From the NCBI RefSeq assembly GCF_030140925.1, contig NZ_JARBWD010000002.1, positions 270,916-334,915 of the forward strand: a stretch of DNA of 64,000 bases, in the 5' to 3' direction. Origin of the DNA: Parerythrobacter aestuarii (GTDB lineage Bacteria > Pseudomonadota > Alphaproteobacteria > Sphingomonadales > Sphingomonadaceae). Of the stretch, positions 8,942 to 18,000 are shown piece by piece. Within the stretch, counting starts at the first letter, position 1. Each line of letters opens with the position of its first letter. Below the pieces are notes generated by a model. The model searched no databases, was not told the DNA's origin, and worked only from the letters and a program-made list of their open reading frames with translations. A program made the translations under genes and the position numbers.

Positions 8942-9997
8942 CTACTTCAGCGGCACCCACTCCTCGCCTTCGGGCAGGGGTGCGAATATCTCGTCCAGCA
9001 GCGCGTCGGTCACGCCTTCGGGGGTCGCCGGGTCCCACTTCGGATCATTGCTCTTGTCGACGATCACCGCGCGCACGCCCTCGGCGAAATCGGGACGGGT
9101 CAGCACGCGGCTGGCGATGCGGTATTCCATCCGCATATTGTCGGCGAAATCGGTCAGCTGCGCGCTCTCGGCCAGCTGCCGCAACGCCACCTTGCAGGTC
9201 TGCGGGCTCTTGGTACCAAGCGTATCGCGTTCCTTCATCGCCCAGTCGTCTTCGCCCATTGCTGCCTCAAGCGAAGCAAGAATGTCCTCATAGCGATCGG
9301 AAGCAAAGTGCTTGATGATCTTGTCGGCATTGCCTTCGATCCGGGCCTTGGGCGGGGTTCCGACCGGTTCAGAGAGGATACCCGCGATGCGATCGGGGTG
9401 TTCTATGATCCGGGCCTTGATCTCGCCCAGCATCTCGCTCGGCACGTAATGCGTCGCAAGGCCGGTCCACAGGCATTCGGAGCCATCGAGCCGCGCACCG
9501 GTCAGCGCGAGAAATTGCCCCATCCGTCCGCCGAGCCGTGAAAGGTACCAACCGCCACCGACATCGGGGAACAGGCCGATGCCCGTCTCCGGCATGGCAA
9601 AGCGGGTGTTCTCGGTCGCGACGCGGAACTTGCACGGCTGCGAAATGCCTACGCCGCCGCCCATTGTGATGCCGTCCATGAAAGCCACGATCGGCTTGCC
9701 ATAGGTGAACATCTGGTGGTTGAGCTGGTATTCGTCGTGGAAGAACTTGCGTCCCGATACGCCGCCATCGTTGAGCGCAGAATTGCGCAGGAACGCAATA
9801 TCGCCTCCGGCACAGAACCCTCGCCCGTCATGGTGGTCGAGGATAACGGCTTCGAGGCTGTCATCATCGGCCCATTCGCTCAAAGCCGCGCTCATCGCGT
9901 GGCACATTTCCAGCGTCAGCGCATGAAGCGCTTTGGGCCGGTTGAGCGAGATATGCCCGACCCGCTCGTGCTTCTCTATAATTACTTCGTCAGTCAT
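8942..9997 (-). CDS. 3-hydroxyisobutyryl-CoA hydrolase
   Basis: This 351-residue crotonase-family enzyme removes CoA from 3-hydroxyisobutyryl-CoA, the committed hydrolytic step of valine catabolism. Diagnostic are the length (longer than hydratases), 'GRGFCAGGDIAFL', 'MGGGVGISQPCKFRVATE' and 'FAMPETGIGLFPDVGGGWYL'. It overlaps the upstream VOC gene by four bases (ATGA), indicating coupling. The position between acyl-CoA dehydrogenase and enoyl-CoA hydratase supports the assignment over a generic hydratase/isomerase. Confidence 0.93.
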   Translation of the reverse strand: MTDEVIIEKHERVGHISLNRPKALHALTLEMCHAMSAALSEWADDDSLEAVILDHHDGRGFCAGGDIAFLRNSALNDGGVSGRKFFHDEYQLNHQMFTYGKPIVAFMDGITMGGGVGISQPCKFRVATENTRFAMPETGIGLFPDVGGGWYLSRLGGRMGQFLALTGARLDGSECLWTGLATHYVPSEMLGEIKARIIEHPDRIAGILSEPVGTPPKARIEGNADKIIKHFASDRYEDILASLEAAMGEDDWAMKERDTLGTKSPQTCKVALRQLAESAQLTDFADNMRMEYRIASRVLTRPDFAEGVRAVIVDKSNDPKWDPATPEGVTDALLDEIFAPLPEGEEWVPLK

Positions 9998-10368
9998 GCT
10001 GCCATTCTCGGTTCGATCAGGTCCCAGCGGTTGCCCCAGGGATCGCTAAAGACTGCGACCTTGCCGTAGGTTTCATCGCGCGGACCATCGGTAAACTCGA
10101 TACCCCATGCACGCATGCGGTCGTGCGCAGTAGCGAAATTGTCAGTGTGGAGAAACCAGCCTACCCGGCCTCCGGTTTGGTTGCCAATGACACTGCGCTG
10201 CTCGTCACTTGCGGCTTTCGCAAGGAGCAGCTTGGCGCCATTCTCTCCGCCGACAACCACCCAGCGCTTGCCTCCACCGAGATCGGTATCTTCCGCAACT
10301 ACGAATCCGAGCGCGTCCGTGAAGAACGCAATAGCTTCATCGTAGTCGGGCACGACCAAGGCTGTCAT
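9994..10368 (-). CDS. VOC-family (glyoxalase/bleomycin-resistance fold) protein
   Basis: This 124-residue protein has a single vicinal-oxygen-chelate domain: 'VPDYDEAIAFFTDALGF', 'KRWVVVG', and the closing 'KVAVFSDPWGNRWDLIEP'. The start is the Met at CAT 10366-10368; the longer frame upstream overlaps the acyl-CoA dehydrogenase gene and is spurious. It sits between the acyl-CoA dehydrogenase (11 bases upstream) and the hydrolase (4-base overlap). It is thus embedded in the valine operon, although no VOC enzyme belongs to the textbook pathway. Substrate unknown. Confidence 0.85.
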   Translation of the reverse strand: MTALVVPDYDEAIAFFTDALGFVVAEDTDLGGGKRWVVVGGENGAKLLLAKAASDEQRSVIGNQTGGRVGWFLHTDNFATAHDRMRAWGIEFTDGPRDETYGKVAVFSDPWGNRWDLIEPRMAA

Positions 10369-10379
10369 GGCTAGACCGC

Positions 10380-11525
10380 TCACTGGCGCAGCAGGTCCCG
10401 GCCGACAATCATCCGCATCACCTGGTTGGTGCCTTCGAGGATCGAATGCACACGCAGGTCGCGCCAAAAGCGTTCGATGGGATATTCGCGCAAATAGCCA
10501 TAGCCGCCGAACAGCTGCAGTGCGTTGTTGACGACATTGCTGCCGCTGTCGGTCGCCAGTCGCTTGGCCATGGCGGAGAAACGGCTCTTGTCGGGCGCAT
10601 TGTCGGTCACCTTGGCAGCGGCGAGATAGAGCAACGCGCGCGCCGCCTCCAGCTCGGTCGCCATATCGGCGAGCATGAACTGGGTGTTCTGGAAGTCCGC
10701 TACTGGCTGGTCGAATTGCTTGCGTTCCTTGGTGTATTTGATCGCTTCATCGAGGCACCGCTGCGCCCCGCCGAGCGAACAGGCACCGATATTGAGCCGC
10801 CCGCCGTCGAGCCCCATCATAGCAAAGCGGAAGCCTTCGCCTTCATCGCCGACGCGATTGGCGACGGGCACGCGGCAATCCTCGAAGATCAGCTGCGCGG
10901 TCGGGCTGGCGTTCCAGCCGAGCTTCTTTTCCGGCTTGCCGAAGCTGAGGCCCGGCGTGTCTTTTTCGACCACGAGGCAGGTGATGCCTTTGGTCTTGTG
11001 CTCGCCGGTGCGGACCATGACGACATAGACATCGTTGAAGCCGCTGCCGGAGATGAACTGCTTGGTGCCGTTGAGGACGTAGTGATCGCCGTCCAGCACG
11101 GCCTGCGTCTTGAGGCCCGCCGCATCCGAACCACTGCCGGGCTCGGTCAGGGCGTAGCTGGCGATCTTCTCCATCGTCACAAGGTCAGGCAGGAAGCGTT
11201 CTTTCAGCGCAGCGCTGCCAAACTGGTCGATCATCCAGCTCGCCATATTGTGGATCGAAATATAGGCGCTGGTGGCGGGGCAGCCATAGGCCATCGCCTC
11301 CATGATCAGCGCTGCTTCCAAGCGCCCGAGCGCGATTCCGCCCGATTCCTCGGAGACATAGATGGCGCCGAAGCCGAGCTCGCCCGTGCTCTGGATCACA
11401 TCGCGCGGGAAGTGGCTTTTTTCGTCCCACTCGGCGGCGAAGGGGGTGATGTTGTCGGCGGTGAAACGCTGCGCCATCTCCTGGATGGCGAGCTGGTCGT
11501 CAGTCAGTTGAAATTGTCCAGTCAT
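10380..11525 (-). CDS. Acyl-CoA dehydrogenase, probably isobutyryl-CoA dehydrogenase
   Basis: This 381-residue FAD enzyme has the full acyl-CoA dehydrogenase fold. It shows 'YALTEPGSGSDAAGL' (FAD/substrate loop), 'GLDGGRLNIGACSLGGAQ', and the C-terminal catalytic-base motif ILEGTNQVMR. The glutamate in this C-terminal position is usual for short-chain members. The gene context (HIBYL-CoA hydrolase, enoyl-CoA hydratase, mmsB, mmsA) suggests that the substrate is isobutyryl-CoA. The exact acyl substrate is inferred from neighbours, not from residues. Confidence 0.92.
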   Translation of the reverse strand: MTGQFQLTDDQLAIQEMAQRFTADNITPFAAEWDEKSHFPRDVIQSTGELGFGAIYVSEESGGIALGRLEAALIMEAMAYGCPATSAYISIHNMASWMIDQFGSAALKERFLPDLVTMEKIASYALTEPGSGSDAAGLKTQAVLDGDHYVLNGTKQFISGSGFNDVYVVMVRTGEHKTKGITCLVVEKDTPGLSFGKPEKKLGWNASPTAQLIFEDCRVPVANRVGDEGEGFRFAMMGLDGGRLNIGACSLGGAQRCLDEAIKYTKERKQFDQPVADFQNTQFMLADMATELEAARALLYLAAAKVTDNAPDKSRFSAMAKRLATDSGSNVVNNALQLFGGYGYLREYPIERFWRDLRVHSILEGTNQVMRMIVGRDLLRQ

Positions 11526-11575
11526 GCCCGCGCTCCTAGCGCCGCGAGCGGTGCAGGGGAAGGGCTAGCGGGCCT

Positions 11576-11962
11576 TCAGTCGAGCATTGCCTCGGCTTCG
11601 ATCTCGACCAGCCATTCGGGCCGGTAGAGCTCCTTGACCGCGACCAGCGTGGCGGTGGGCCGCGCCGGCTTCATATGGCGCGCATGGCTGGCGCTGACAG
11701 CATCGGCGACTGCGATGTCGGTCACGAACATGCGCACGCGCACCACGTCTTCGACACTTCCGCCCAACTCTTCGATCGAGCGCAGGATCAGAGTGAAGCA
11801 ACGGTCCGCTTGCGCGCCCGCATCACCAGGCGTCGAGCTGCCGTCATCCTCAATGGGGGCCGTGCCTGAGACGAGGATGCGGTTGCCAACCCGCATGGCG
11901 CGGCAGAAGCCGATTTGTTCCTCGAATGGCGAAGCGGAGGCGAGGCGGCGGCGTTCGGTCAT
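11576..11962 (-). CDS. RidA family protein (enamine/imine deaminase fold)
   Basis: A 128-residue YjgF/YER057c/UK114-type protein. 'GFCRAMRVGNRILVSGTAP' at the start and 'VVRVRMFVTDIAVADAVSASHA' in the middle match the family. It ends with 'ALVAVKELYRPEWLVEIEAEAML'-like sequence, in which the conserved Glu is present. RidA proteins hydrolyse reactive enamines made by PLP enzymes, but divergent members may act in catabolic pathways. It lies 50 bases upstream of the acyl-CoA dehydrogenase gene, on the same strand. Confidence 0.88.
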   Translation of the reverse strand: MTERRRLASASPFEEQIGFCRAMRVGNRILVSGTAPIEDDGSSTPGDAGAQADRCFTLILRSIEELGGSVEDVVRVRMFVTDIAVADAVSASHARHMKPARPTATLVAVKELYRPEWLVEIEAEAMLD

Positions 11963-11978
11963 CGGTTGGTGGCTCCAG

Positions 11979-12371
11979 TCAGCGGCAACGGTAATAGCCG
12001 ATCTTGGGGGCCGGCTTGCCCTCGTATGTGGAGTGCCACAGCTTGTTGTCGCGCAGCAGCATAAAGCTCATTCGCACACCATTGGTGCTCCAGCCGCCGG
12101 GCGCGACGAACTCTCCGACCAGCGATCGATCCGATTGCGAAAGCACTGCGCCGATCTCGAACGGTTCGCCTTCAATAATGACCTTGTTGCTACGAATGCC
12201 GAGCTTGCCCGGGACCGCCATACCCCGCGCCCGGCACGCATATTTGTTGCGGCCATAGACGCCCCAGAGATCGTCAGGGAATTCCTCGACCTGCGCATCA
12301 TCGGCATCCTGGGCGGCGGACAGTGGCAAGCCAAGGCACAATGCGAGAGGGAGGGTGTAGGTGAGTTTCAA
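11979..12371 (-). CDS. Secreted protein of unknown function
   Basis: A 130-residue protein with a Sec signal peptide (KLTYTLPLALCLGLPLSAAQ). The mature part has two cysteines (in KYACRARG and the terminal YYRCR) that could form one disulphide. I recognise no domain. The start is a TTG (CAA at 12369-12371); no in-frame ATG gives a better signal peptide, and AAAGG lies about ten bases upstream. It sits 16 bases before the RidA gene and 19 after the I78 lipoprotein gene. Confidence 0.72.
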   Translation of the reverse strand: MKLTYTLPLALCLGLPLSAAQDADDAQVEEFPDDLWGVYGRNKYACRARGMAVPGKLGIRSNKVIIEGEPFEIGAVLSQSDRSLVGEFVAPGGWSTNGVRMSFMLLRDNKLWHSTYEGKPAPKIGYYRCR

Positions 12372-12390
12372 TTTGCTGGAACCTTTCGTC

Positions 12391-12699
12391 CTATCCGCAG
12401 CGGATCGAAGTGATTGTCATCGCGCGGTCGTAGCTGATGCGAACCCGTTCAGGCCGATAGTCCATGGTGACCGCAGTATCCGGCGGCACCCATTGGAAGA
12501 TGCTAGCACCGGTAGCCGCAATGATGGCATCGCCGATGGCCTTGGTTGCCCTCTTCCCGACATAGCGCTGCGCCGCTTCAGCCACGCAGGAAGCCTCTGC
12601 CTCCGGGGCCGGTTCGACTGTCTGGGGTGGTGGCGCTGAAGCTGCGCAGGCCATGAGGCTCGGAAGCATTCCGGCCATCAGAACGAAGCGGGGGCGCAT
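12391..12699 (-). CDS. I78-family peptidase inhibitor lipoprotein
   Basis: A 102-residue lipoprotein. The signal ends in a lipobox (SLMAC). The mature part has the layout of I78 inhibitors of serine proteases: 'AQRYVGKRATKAIGDAI' then 'FQWVPPDTAVTMDYRPERVRI' and a terminal Cys-Gly. A very good ribosome site, AGGAGGAG, precedes the ATG. Anchoring in the outer membrane would place it in the periplasm, where it could guard against proteases. It is part of a same-strand run of small exported proteins. Confidence 0.82.
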   Translation of the reverse strand: MRPRFVLMAGMLPSLMACAASAPPPQTVEPAPEAEASCVAEAAQRYVGKRATKAIGDAIIAATGASIFQWVPPDTAVTMDYRPERVRISYDRAMTITSIRCG

Positions 12700-12742
12700 T
12701 GTCGTCTCCTCCTGACAGGGGGCAATGCTACCCTAAATGACT

Positions 12743-12781
12743 GAAAAGGAAAGGGCCGGAGCAGCAAATCCGCTCCGGCCC
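12743..12781 (-). terminator. Rho-independent terminator after the 12806-13180 gene
   Basis: On the minus strand a perfect 10-bp stem (GGGCCGGAGC / GCTCCGGCCC, at 12753-12762 and 12772-12781) is followed by TTTCCTTTTC. It lies about 25 bases after the stop of the secreted-protein gene and before the I78 gene, so the I78 gene probably has its own promoter. Confidence 0.82.
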
Positions 12782-12805
12782 AGTGTTCATGGCCGTGACG
12801 AAGTA

Positions 12806-13180
12806 TCAGTCCCCCAGCCGGCAGTGGCGATAGGAGCTGTATTGCCCGCTCGGCGTGGCGGTCTCCACAATCGTGCATTCATAGGGGCCGATCATGACGT
12901 CCTCGCGATAGTTGAACGCAGTGTCGATTTCCTGGCCCGGTTGCAGGGTGCCCTTGTCACGGTAGATCTGGAACTGCAGCACGCCGTCCTTGTCGCGCTT
13001 GTTGGTGATCTTGGCATCACATTCGTTATCGAACTGGTACGGCTGGTCCTCTGCCCCGCGCACCACGCAAACATCCCGGCGGATTTGCTCGGCAGCGTTG
13101 ACCGGCTTGTTTTCCGGCAAGGCGTGAGCCGGGATGGCAAGCATGGCCATCACCGGAGCGGCGATCATCAGTTTTTTCAT
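12806..13180 (-). CDS. Secreted protein of unknown function
   Basis: A 124-residue exported protein. The signal peptide is MKKLMIAAPVMAMLAIPAHA. Four cysteines in the mature part (RRDVCVVRG, NECDAK, PYECTIV, YRHCRLGD) suggest two disulphides in the periplasm. No known domain is recognised. The start is the Met at CAT 13178-13180; the longer frame upstream lacks support. Own transcription unit: a clear terminator follows, and mmsA ends 127 bases upstream. Confidence 0.75.
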   Translation of the reverse strand: MKKLMIAAPVMAMLAIPAHALPENKPVNAAEQIRRDVCVVRGAEDQPYQFDNECDAKITNKRDKDGVLQFQIYRDKGTLQPGQEIDTAFNYREDVMIGPYECTIVETATPSGQYSSYRHCRLGD

Positions 13181-13307
13181 GGTTTTTCCCCATCGGTTCC
13201 GTTGTCCGGCGTGGCTATTGCCCTCTGCTGGAGTGACCGACCCCGCAGGCATATGACTCCGATTTTACAAAGGAGTCAAACGCTGCGGTCGCGGGAAACA
13301 TACTGCG

Positions 13308-14804
13308 CTATCCCATTGTGGGAATGACAAAGGCGTTGGAGCCATCCCCGCCGCCGTCGGGCCAGCGTTGGGTGACTTTCTTGGACTTGGTCCAGAACCG
13401 AAGGCCTTCCATGCCGTATTGGTCGATGTCGCCGAAGCCCGAACGCTTCCAGCCACCGAAGCTGTGGTAGCTGACGGGCACAGGGATCGGGACATTGATG
13501 CCGACCATGCCGACATTGACCCGATTGGCGAACTCGCGCGCGGCGTGGCCGTTGCGGGTGAAGATCGCGACGCCATTGCCGTACTGGTGCTCGCTCGGCA
13601 GTCGCACGGCATCCTCGAAATCCCTTGCGCGTACGATCTGGAGGACCGGGCCGAAGATCTCTTCCTGGTAGCTCTTCATGGTCGGGGTGACATGATCGAT
13701 CAGCGTCGGGCCGACGAAGAAGCCGTTCTCATGCCCCTGCAGGCTGAAGCCACGGCCGTCGATCACGATCTCGCCACCTTCTTCCTCGGCGGTGGTGATC
13801 CACTGCTCGACCCGCGCCTTGTGTTCGGGCGTGACGACCGGGCCATAATGCGCATCGGGATCGGTCGAGACCCCCACCCGCAGCGCGTTGATTGCCGGGA
13901 TGAGCTTTTCTCGCAGCGCATTGGCGGTATCCTCGCCCACCGGGACCACGACAGGCAACGCCATGCAGCGCTCGCCGGCCGAGCCGAAGGCCGCGCCAGC
14001 GAGGTCGTTCACCACCTGGTCGAGATCGGCGTCGGGCATGACGATGCCATGGTTCTTGGCTCCGCCGAACGCCTGCACCCGCTTCGCATTGGCGGTACCG
14101 CGCGAGTAAATATACTGCGCGATGTCGGAGCTGCCGACAAAGCTGATCGCGGCGATATCGGGGTGGTCGAGGATGGCATCGACCATTTCCTTGTCGCCAT
14201 GGACCACCTGTAGCAGCCCTTCTGGCGCGCCGGCTTCGACGAACAGTTCTGCGAGGCGCACCGGTACGCTGGGGTCGCGCTCGGACGGCTTTAGGATGAA
14301 GGCGTTGCCCGCCGCGATCGCCATGCCGAACATCCACATCGGGATCATCGCCGGGAAGTTGAACGGAGCGATTCCCGCGCCGATGCCCAGCGGCTGACGC
14401 ATCGAATAAACATCGATACCGGGGCCCGCGCCCTGGGTGTATTCGCCTTTGAGCGCCTGCGGGATGCCGCAGGCGAACTCGATCACTTCGAGCCCGCGCT
14501 GGACATCGCCATGCGCGTCGTCGACGACCTTGCCGTGCTCGCTCGAGAGCAGCTCGGCGAGGGCTTGCTTGTTGGCTTCGACCAGCCGCTTGAACTCGAA
14601 CATCACCCGGGCGCGCTTCTGCGGGTTGGTGGCGGCCCATTCAGGCTGCACCTGCTTGGCAGTTTCGACCGCGCGGGCCAGCAGCGCGGCATCGCCCAGC
14701 GCGACTTCGGCCTGCACTTCGCCGGTCGAGGGGTTCCAGATCTGGTGCTTGCGGCCTGACCCGCCGCCGGTGCCCCCCACAATGAAATGATCGACCTGGC
14801 GCAT
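13308..14804 (-). CDS. mmsA: Methylmalonate-semialdehyde dehydrogenase (CoA-acylating)
   Basis: This enzyme oxidises methylmalonate semialdehyde to propionyl-CoA with NAD and CoA at the end of valine catabolism. The protein is 498 residues, the family length. The catalytic cysteine is in FGSAGERCMALPV. Other ALDH motifs are 'GIAPFNFPAMIPMWM', 'KPSERDPSVP' and 'FVGSSDIAQYIY'. I took the Met at CAT 14802-14804, which has a GAGAGGAA ribosome site and gives the normal N terminus RQVDHFIVGG. The propionyl-CoA it makes could feed a biotin carboxylase such as that at 33-37 kb. Confidence 0.95.
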   Translation of the reverse strand: MRQVDHFIVGGTGGGSGRKHQIWNPSTGEVQAEVALGDAALLARAVETAKQVQPEWAATNPQKRARVMFEFKRLVEANKQALAELLSSEHGKVVDDAHGDVQRGLEVIEFACGIPQALKGEYTQGAGPGIDVYSMRQPLGIGAGIAPFNFPAMIPMWMFGMAIAAGNAFILKPSERDPSVPVRLAELFVEAGAPEGLLQVVHGDKEMVDAILDHPDIAAISFVGSSDIAQYIYSRGTANAKRVQAFGGAKNHGIVMPDADLDQVVNDLAGAAFGSAGERCMALPVVVPVGEDTANALREKLIPAINALRVGVSTDPDAHYGPVVTPEHKARVEQWITTAEEEGGEIVIDGRGFSLQGHENGFFVGPTLIDHVTPTMKSYQEEIFGPVLQIVRARDFEDAVRLPSEHQYGNGVAIFTRNGHAAREFANRVNVGMVGINVPIPVPVSYHSFGGWKRSGFGDIDQYGMEGLRFWTKSKKVTQRWPDGGGDGSNAFVIPTMG

Positions 14805-14914
14805 GATTATTCCTCTCAAGTGTTCAATTGTGTCGCGCGCTCTAGCGAACCCGCCGCGCGAATCCAACTTCCAACAGCTGTAGCCCCCTGCGTGCCTGTG
14901 CCCAACTGATCAAT

Positions 14915-15097
14915 TTACCGGGGCTCGGCATCTTCTTCGGCTTCGGTCTTTGCCATGGATGGCTCTTGCAGGGCCTTGTCCAGCTCTTCAGCCTTGGCGT
15001 TGACCTCTTGTTCTGCGTCGGCATAGCGCTCGTCGAAGTCCGGCTCCGCCTCACATCCGGCGGCGAGCAGCAGGAGGCAGGGGGCAAGCGCGCGCAT
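14915..15097 (-). CDS. Small lipoprotein, unknown function
   Basis: A 60-residue protein with a lipobox (LLLLAAGC). The mature part is a highly charged, probably helical tail rich in Glu, Asp and Lys. The start codon overlaps the tamB stop by one base (TGATG), so it is translationally coupled to tamB. Such small lipoproteins might assist envelope assembly, but nothing specific is recognisable. Confidence 0.72.
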   Translation of the reverse strand: MRALAPCLLLLAAGCEAEPDFDERYADAEQEVNAKAEELDKALQEPSMAKTEAEEDAEPR

Positions 15098-18000
15098 CAG
15101 TAGTTCTTCCGGTAGCGGATGTTGACATTGGTCTGGCCCGATCCGCCGGCCTGGCTGAGGATCGAAAGGGCGGGAGTCAGGCTGATTTCCAGTTGGGTGG
15201 CGGTGAAGCCGCGGGCATCGGTGATGAATTCGACATAGATGTCGTCGGTCAGGTACTTGCCCGCCGCCAGCGCGGTGCCGCGCCCGGTGGCATCGTCGGA
15301 CCCCAGCACGCGCAGCCGGTCGACCCCGGTGGCGGAGCGCAGCTTGCCCAGCGGGTTGAGCCCGCCGCCGCTGCCGCGCAGCGAATTGAGCGAAGCGGCG
15401 AGCTGCACCGCCTGCACCGGCGAGAGACTGGCGATCGAACTACCGAACAGGATGCGGGCGAGGATCTCGTCCTGCGGCAGCCCCGGAACGCTGGAAAACG
15501 CCACCTGCGGATCGTAGGCGCGCCCGGTGACATTCACATTGACGGTGATGTCCTCGACATCCTCGGTCGCCACCAATTGCAGGGTCGGGTTGATTTCGGC
15601 CCCGCCGGTGAAGCCGACTTCGCCCCGGGTCAGCTCGAAAGAGCGCCCGGCAAAGCCCAGCGTGCCGCGCACCAGCGCCACTTGCCCGGTCAGGCGCGGG
15701 TCGGCGCTGGTGCCGGACAGGGTGAGGTTGGCGTTCCATTCAGATTCCAGCCCCATGCCGGAGACATAGAGCCGCTCGGGCGCGGCGAGTTTTACGTCCA
15801 GCCGCAGCTGTTCGAACAGGCCGGGTGTGGACGGGGCAGGCTCACTACCCGTGATGCGCTGGCGGCCCCGGCGCGGCTTGAAGCGTACGCCGGTGAGTTC
15901 GGGCACCTGCGCCGCCCCTTCGCGGACCAACTGGTAGCGGGTTTCGGGCAGGACGATCGAGCCCGACAGCAGCGCGGTTTGCCCTGCCAGCTTGGTCAGC
16001 CGCAATTCGCCGGTGGCGCTGGTCGAAAGAAACTCGCTGCGCGCCAGCCGTGCCTTGTCCATCTTCACCCGCAAGTCCATCGGATAGCCCGCTGCTTCGG
16101 CAAGGCTGATCGTGCCGCTGGCACTGACAGTCCCATTGCCCGCCACTGCCTGCAGCCGCTCGACTTCGACCCGGTCGCCTGCGAAGCGCCCGATCAAGGA
16201 CAGGTTGGACAGCCGTGTGCCATAGAGATCGTTTTCATAGGTCAGCTTGTTGCCACGAATGATGCCGGCGAGGCGCGGCTGCTCGACCCGGCCCGAGAAA
16301 TCGGCCGCCACAGCGATCGGGCCGGTCAAGTGTTGGTCAGCGTCCCCGACAAGGGAAAACAGCGTTGCCGCCGGGCCATTGTAGCGAACCCCACCCGAAA
16401 GTGGCGCAGCCAACAGTCGCTCTGTCCAGTCGCCGGCCCCGGGCCCGAGTGGGCGGAGCGAGGTGTTGAGCCGCCCGATCACTGTGCCGCGCTGGCGCAT
16501 CACCGCGCGGGCCTCGCCGCCATCGGCCAGCAGATTGCCGACGAAATTGATATCGACAGGCTCGCTCACGGCGCGCGAAGTCGTGCGGGTGAAGCGGCTG
16601 ACAGTCAGCCGGGCATCGGCGCGCGGGAAGGCGTCGGCACTGGCTTGCGCAAAGTCGAGGCTGCCGCTGGCACGGCCATTGATGCCGAGCCCGGGGCTGA
16701 AGGCTTCGACGACAGAGAGATCGACACCGTCAAGGCGGCTCTGCAGCTTGATCCCTTGGCCGTAGGTCCCGGCAAGGCGGACATTGCCCTTGTCGAAATC
16801 GATCCGGGTCTGGAGCAGCTCGTAAGCATCGCCGCGCGGGACGATGCGAGCCGGACTGGCAGTGCGGAAGTTAACGCCGCGAGCGCGGCCGGTGATCGCG
16901 GCGCGCCACAGCTCAGGCTCCATCTCGGCATTGGCAGCGACACGGAACGGGATGCCGTTGTCGCCTTCGAGCAGCACCTTGGCGGTACCGCTACCGTTGC
17001 GATAATCGACCTTGGCTCGGGCCGCGTTGATGAGGAAGCCGTCGAGCCGCGTGCCGCCCAATTGTACGTCTGCCACCACATGTGGCTGGTCATAGAGCAC
17101 GATGTTGGCGTCGATGATGGCCGAGCCGATGCGCAAGCGGCGCGTGCCGCGCAGCAAGGTGTTGGTGGCCCGGGCGTTGACCAGCAATTGCTGGTAATCG
17201 CCCTTGGCAGCAAGGCGCGCGATTCCGCGCAATCCCTTGCCATCAGCGACCAGTTCCCCTGCGAAGGGCCCGGCGATGGTCTGTCGCAGTGACCCGGTGA
17301 AACCGATGCCGGACAGGTCCGCGCGGGCGATATCGAGCGTCACCACCTCGCCCATGCCCAGCGTCACCGCAGCGGTGAGCGGGCCGTAGTCGGTCTCGGC
17401 CGTGCCATCGAGCAGGTAGCCCTCGCCTGCGCGAGTGATGTCGGCGCGCAGACTGGCGAGGCCGATGCCGAGGCCGGGCCGCTCGGCCGTCACCATCGCG
17501 CGCGGATCGTCGAAGGTGCCGGCGACTTCCAGCCCGAGCGGGCCATAGCTGTCGCTGACGCCGTTGGCGGTAAGCGCCAGCTTGCCGTCGAGCCCGTAAT
17601 AGCCGCTGCCGCCGGTGACCCGCAGGTCGGGCGAAGCGAGCCGCAGGTTGGAGAAGCGGAACAGGCCGTCGGGGCCGTAGCTGATATCGCCTGCCGCGAC
17701 CGCTTGTCCGCCAAGGAAGCTGCGCACGCCCTCGCTGAACAGGCTGGTCGAACGCGCCCGGACCTTGCCCGCGAGAGTGAAACCGCGCTGCCCGGTTTCC
17801 AGGTCTAGATCGCTCTCGACCTGGAAGATGCCGACTGTCTCGACCCGGTAATTGTCGATCTTCCCATCGAGTGCGCCGGAATAGAACCCTTCCGACATGT
17901 CCGCCACAAGCACCAGCCCGGCATCGACCCGGTCGGAGGTCAGCCGCATGCTATCGGACAGGATGCGCGGGCCATCGACCGCCAGCTCGCCTGCCAGCGC

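Noticed and set aside
14842..15087. Alternative 81-codon frame overlapping the small lipoprotein
   Set aside because: The 60-residue frame has a lipobox and couples to the tamB stop; the other has neither.
15193..17292. Long plus-strand frame (699 codons) opposite tamB
   Set aside because: Antisense of a recognised TamB gene; composition is a codon-bias shadow with no domain.
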